From Chloroflexota bacterium (GTDB taxonomy: Bacteria > Chloroflexota > Anaerolineae > Promineifilales > Promineifilaceae), in contig QQUD01000155.1 in assembly GCA_008501785.1 (NCBI GenBank), positions 1 to 16,022 on the forward strand: a stretch of DNA of 16,022 nt, read 5' to 3'. Numbering within the stretch: position 1 is the stretch's first letter; each line of letters starts with the position of its first letter. A model generated the notes under the pieces. It saw nothing but the letters and a program-made list of their open reading frames with translations, was not told where the DNA came from and did no database searches. The position numbers were made by a program, and so were the translations under genes. This document shows, piece by piece, positions 12,717 through 16,022 of this stretch.

Positions 12717-14762
12717 ATGATGCGTCGAACACTATTTGTCTTATTGAGTTTATTCATCCCGCTGTTACTTCTTGCTGTGGTTTGGGCACAAGATGACAAA
12801 CCTGATATTGTGCCACAGCCAGGTGTGCCGCTTAGTCAACACCCAACCCAAATGTTAACGATTGATCCAACTGTCACACTCCAAATAGATGGTGGGGGTG
12901 ATATTATGCAGATAACGACCGCTGCTGCATCCGACACTTGTTCAAATGCCACGCCGCTCACCGTTCCCGGTGGTGGCCAAACCACCGTCAACGATTTTAA
13001 AACAGAAGACGCCGACCCGTCTCTTTCTTGTGCTTGGGGAACCTTTGATGATGATTTCCAAGGGTTTAACACTGCCTGGTATCGGTTTACCGCAAGCAAC
13101 CATGGAACCATCACTATCAACACTCTCGGCAGCACCTACGACACCGTTCTCTCTGTTTTTGATGCAACAGATAACACATGTCCAACCGATTCTGAACTCA
13201 TTAGTTTGGTTGCATGCAGCGACGACGCCAATGGGTTTTCATCTGAAGTGGAATTTAGGGCACAAAAAGGGCGCACGTACTTCATTCAGGTTGCTAACAG
13301 GCATACGGGCGCATCCGGCAATGCAATATTCAACTTGTCACTCCAAGAAGCACCGCTTAACTCTGAGTGGGAACAAATGGGAAGTGATGCGACAGCTCAA
13401 CGGAGCCGCCATGCGGCAGCCATTGTTGGCAGCGATATTTACGTCATTGGTGGCCAAACTATTGACTTCGATCCCTTTGGTACTAATAGCCCCAGCTTAA
13501 CCAACAGTATCGACAAATACAACATCGTCACAGGAGAATGGACCAATCTTGGAGATATGCCGGGGGTTGGTTATTCCAACACAACGGCCGTTTTTGTTAA
13601 CAAACCAAATGGCAGTAACTGCACACAAGGGTGCATCTACCTACCTGGAGGTTACACTGGCGGTACATCTTTTGAGGGCAAACACTGGGCCTATGACATT
13701 GCCATAAATCTATGGTTTGAACTACCTTCAATTGGTGATGATCTCGGTTGGCCTAATGGCGAACCCTTTGCCTGGTCATCTGCCATCCCACACCGAGATA
13801 ACCTTGGTTACTATCTGACAGGCGGTTTAAGCAGTCTACCAGCCATCACAACAACAACCGGCATTCTTAATAAAGTCTATTTTTACAACATCGCAAATAA
13901 TGAGTGGAAAGAAGAAACGGACATGAATACGGCTAAGTATGGACACACAGCAGCATTTGTGGGGGGAAAATATTGTGTTATTGGTGGCATTGAAACCGGT
14001 GGCATTCTATCACCCAATGGTCAATGCTGGGATGCCAATGGGGGCGATGGATGGGAGGGCATAGCCGCATTAAGTGAATCACGTTATGGTGCAGCCAGTG
14101 CTGTTGGGCCAAACGGTAAATGGTATGTGTATGGTGGCGCAAATGGCTCTTCAGAAGCCATTTCAACAGTGGAAGTTTGGGACCCATATAATCAAGAAAA
14201 AGGGTGGGTTACACTTGATGCCACCTTTGATTTAGGCGTGACAGATGCCTTACCACCTCGAATTTGGCCACGTGGCGGATTTGTTGGCAATCATTTATGG
14301 GCTATCGGCGGCAATAATTCGCTGACAAACGCAAACCCTGCCCCCATCTCTGAAGTAGAACGTCTATATATTTGTAAATATTGTCTCTTTCTCCCATTTG
14401 TTGCCAATGTTGTCGAAGAAAGCGGGCACGATAATTTTGCAGAAGCTGAGCTAATTTCATTAAATACAACTTATTCTCGTGATTTCAATGAAATATTAGA
14501 TCTTTATGATATGTATACGTTCAATTTAGGCAGTACATCAGCTATTGCTGTTAAGCTACGTGATATTCCCAACAACAGTGATTACAATCTTTACGTTTAC
14601 ACGAATAACAAAGGACTTCGGGGAACCAGTGATAATCCCAACAATTTAAATGAAACAGTAAACATCACTTTACTACCAGGTCAATATTATATTGTGGTGG
14701 AACGTGTTTTTCCAGTTGGCTTACCCAATACAAAAAATTACCGGTTGACGGTGGAGAAGTAA
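12717..14762 (+). CDS. Secreted Kelch-repeat protein with flanking PPC-like domains
   Basis: From ATG 12717 the protein has 681 residues; AAGGAGGTG just upstream decides this start (or the next ATG at 12720) over 12702. Residues 1-25 form a signal peptide (MRR, long LFVLLSLF-type core, VWAQ cleavage site). A PPC-like beta-sandwich (about 75-210) has CSNATPLTV, TAWYRF, YDTVLSVF and ACSDDANGFSSEVEF. Six Kelch-type blades follow, each with a GG pair (VIGGQ, LPGGY, LTGGL, VIGGI, VYGGA, AIGGN), so a six-bladed propeller is likely. Then comes CLFLPFVANV, a short segment like the YLPLV motif common before the C-terminus of Chloroflexota secreted proteins. A second PPC-like domain (about 565-681; HDNFAEAELI, YDMYTFNLG, YYIVVERV) ends it. 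Role: probably extracellular binding or surface display; the ligand is unknown. A weak TAAAAT -10-like box lies at 12689. Confidence 0.9.
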   Translation: MMRRTLFVLLSLFIPLLLLAVVWAQDDKPDIVPQPGVPLSQHPTQMLTIDPTVTLQIDGGGDIMQITTAAASDTCSNATPLTVPGGGQTTVNDFKTEDADPSLSCAWGTFDDDFQGFNTAWYRFTASNHGTITINTLGSTYDTVLSVFDATDNTCPTDSELISLVACSDDANGFSSEVEFRAQKGRTYFIQVANRHTGASGNAIFNLSLQEAPLNSEWEQMGSDATAQRSRHAAAIVGSDIYVIGGQTIDFDPFGTNSPSLTNSIDKYNIVTGEWTNLGDMPGVGYSNTTAVFVNKPNGSNCTQGCIYLPGGYTGGTSFEGKHWAYDIAINLWFELPSIGDDLGWPNGEPFAWSSAIPHRDNLGYYLTGGLSSLPAITTTTGILNKVYFYNIANNEWKEETDMNTAKYGHTAAFVGGKYCVIGGIETGGILSPNGQCWDANGGDGWEGIAALSESRYGAASAVGPNGKWYVYGGANGSSEAISTVEVWDPYNQEKGWVTLDATFDLGVTDALPPRIWPRGGFVGNHLWAIGGNNSLTNANPAPISEVERLYICKYCLFLPFVANVVEESGHDNFAEAELISLNTTYSRDFNEILDLYDMYTFNLGSTSAIAVKLRDIPNNSDYNLYVYTNNKGLRGTSDNPNNLNETVNITLLPGQYYIVVERVFPVGLPNTKNYRLTVEK

Positions 14763-15992
14763 ATGGCTGTTCGAATTTTGCATTTTGCTGACGCACATAT
14801 TGATATGGCCAATTACGGCCGTCACGACCCCACTACCGCCCTTCCCATCCGCGTGGTTGATTTTTTGCAGGCGCTAGACCAGATTGTGGATACGGCCGTT
14901 TCCGAAAAAGTTGATTTCGTCCTCTTCGCCGGCGATGCGTACAAAGACCGCAACCCGCAGCCCACCTTCCAACGTGAATGGGGGCTGCGCATGATGCGCC
15001 TGTCTGAAGCTGGTATCCCCACCTTGCTGCTCGTTGGCAACCATGATGTCGCACCAGCTACCGGACGCGCCCACACCATGCAAGAGTTTACAACGCTGGA
15101 AGTGCCCCACATTTTTGTCGGCGATCGCATTCACCGCTACGAGCCAGATGAATTGGGCATTCCCCTGCAAATTATCACTGTGCCCTGGGTGTCGCGCAGC
15201 CGCCTACTTTCGCGTGAAGACACCGCAGGCTTGCCATTGGCCGACGTGCTGACGATGATTGAAGGGCAGATTCAGGAACGGGTAGAGCTGTTGATTGAAA
15301 CGGCCAATCCCGACATTCCGCTCATCCTTACAGCCCACGCCAGCGTGCAAGGTGCTAAATTTGGCAGTGAACGTCAGGTGATGCTGGGACACGAACTGAC
15401 CCTCAGCGGCAGCCTGGTCAACAACCGCAAACTCGATTACGTGGCATTAGGACACATCCACAAACACCAATCGCTGCACGCCAACGGCGCACATCCACCC
15501 ATCGTCTACCCCGGCTCTATCGAGCGCATCGATTTTGGTGAAGCCAAAGAGAAAAAAGGATTTGTGCTGGCAGAAATCGATAACGGCAGCACAAGCTGGG
15601 AGTTTGTACCGCTGAAAACGCGTCGTTTTCTCGATTTCAGGCTAGAAACACCCAGTGCCGACACCTTCATGAATGATGTCCTCAGCCAATTGCCAGACCC
15701 AGACCGGCTGACCGATGCTATTTGCCGTGTGCAGCTAAAGTACCCCCGCGATTGGGAGCCGCTGCTCGACGAAAAAGCAATTGATGATCACTTTCAAGAA
15801 GCACTCAGCATTCAAATTTTGAAGCACCGCGAAATTGAAAAACGCTCCCGTCTGGGCGACACCGTTGCCGTCGAATCCTTATCCCCAGCAGAACTACTCG
15901 CCAAATATTGGGACACTGTCGGACTAGACAGCGATGAAGCCACCGCAATGCAAACCTTAGCTAAAGACATCTTAGGGGAGATGATGGAATAA
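14763..15992 (+). CDS. sbcD: SbcD/Mre11-type DNA repair exonuclease
   Basis: The 409-residue protein is a calcineurin-like phosphoesterase of the Mre11/SbcD family, the nuclease of the SbcCD double-strand break and hairpin-processing complex. The metal-binding motifs are complete: FADAHID (Asp10, His12), FAGDAYKDRNP (Asp58), LLVGNHDV (Asn93, His94), LTAHASV (His192) and ALGHIHKHQ (His231, His233). Capping-domain sequence follows (VYPGSIERIDFGEAKEKKGF), and the tail has helical, charged segments (DILGEMME) as in bacterial SbcD proteins. It starts directly after the TAA of the Kelch gene with no spacer; GGAG within the end of that gene serves as ribosome-binding site, so translation is probably coupled. 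The partner ATPase SbcC is not in the window but should lie downstream if the operon is standard. Two ACGGCCGT copies occur near its 5' end. Confidence 0.93.
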   Translation: MAVRILHFADAHIDMANYGRHDPTTALPIRVVDFLQALDQIVDTAVSEKVDFVLFAGDAYKDRNPQPTFQREWGLRMMRLSEAGIPTLLLVGNHDVAPATGRAHTMQEFTTLEVPHIFVGDRIHRYEPDELGIPLQIITVPWVSRSRLLSREDTAGLPLADVLTMIEGQIQERVELLIETANPDIPLILTAHASVQGAKFGSERQVMLGHELTLSGSLVNNRKLDYVALGHIHKHQSLHANGAHPPIVYPGSIERIDFGEAKEKKGFVLAEIDNGSTSWEFVPLKTRRFLDFRLETPSADTFMNDVLSQLPDPDRLTDAICRVQLKYPRDWEPLLDEKAIDDHFQEALSIQILKHREIEKRSRLGDTVAVESLSPAELLAKYWDTVGLDSDEATAMQTLAKDILGEMME

Positions 15993-16020
15993 CAAGATGC
16001 AGTCATCTTGTTATTCATCA
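15982..16020. terminator. Long hairpin overlapping the sbcD stop codon
   Basis: TGAT, a bulged G, GAATAACAAGATG, loop CAGT, then CATCTTGTTATTCATCA: 17 base pairs with a single bulge. The TAA stop (15990-15992) lies inside the left arm. The window ends before any T-run could be seen, so terminator function is possible but not shown. Confidence 0.55.
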
Positions 16021-16022
16021 CA

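Larger units (their letters stand above)
32..14899. repeat. Dispersed palindrome ACGGCCGT, 24 exact copies
   Basis: Exact copies start at 32, 382, 713, 1912, 2373, 2657, 2871, 3236, 3522, 7149, 7830, 8025, 8567, 8767, 8892, 8986, 9075, 10253, 11217, 11450, 12521, 13584, 14815 and 14892. Fifteen extend to AACGGCCGTT; several approach GGAAACGGCCGTTTCC. Composition alone predicts about 0.2 copies here. Twenty-two lie in genes on either strand, one in a promoter spacer (7149) and one in the gap before ileS (9075). Mismatched CGGCCG copies occur at 3339, 4115 and 9579. Such a dispersed, self-complementary octamer resembles HIP1 of cyanobacteria in distribution, though not in sequence. Confidence 0.9.

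Overview
The window looks like a bacterial chromosome fragment of roughly 48% GC, most likely from the Chloroflexota (Anaerolineae or Ardenticatenia-like). The clues are a divergent IleRS with an ANNPMGVHHAWG active-site segment, a secreted protein with a C-terminal CLFLPFV segment of the YLP(L/F)V kind often seen in secreted Chloroflexota proteins, GAF-histidine kinase and single-domain response regulator genes, and a T-box leader. The phylum is inference; no marker here is conclusive.

Layout. 1-1560 (minus): a GAF sensor histidine kinase, a strong hairpin, then the N-terminus of an NfeD/ClpP-class membrane protease cut by the window edge. 1751-3586 (plus): hemW and mobA (two cofactor genes). 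3619-6896 (minus): folD, a 68-aa membrane protein, a receiver-only regulator, a metallo-beta-lactamase-fold hydrolase and a second receiver-only regulator. 7139-12607 (plus): an isoleucine-type T-box operon with a strong sigma70-like promoter, the T-box leader (specifier ATC, UGGU tRNA-binding bulge), an AlaX-type tRNA editing protein, a 219-aa unknown protein and ileS. The IleRS carries the swapped GxHH form of the HIGH motif. 12717-15992 (plus): a secreted Kelch protein followed with no gap by an SbcD/Mre11-type nuclease.

Over this gene content lie three repeat systems that I consider the most interesting part. (1) The 8-bp palindrome ACGGCCGT occurs 24 times (about 0.2 expected by composition), in all codon phases, inside genes and in the spacer of the T-box operon promoter; this resembles cyanobacterial HIP1. 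(2) Five arrays of degenerate tandem heptamers lie between genes, four of them directly before start codons and one inside the T-box leader. (3) Four hairpins with different sequences share one design, each arm being itself a near-palindrome; one is inserted in frame in ileS.

Functionally, the T-box operon joins isoleucine-tRNA charging with a tRNA proofreading factor. The minus-strand block combines one-carbon metabolism with signal transduction. No tRNA, rRNA, transposase or CRISPR array was seen.
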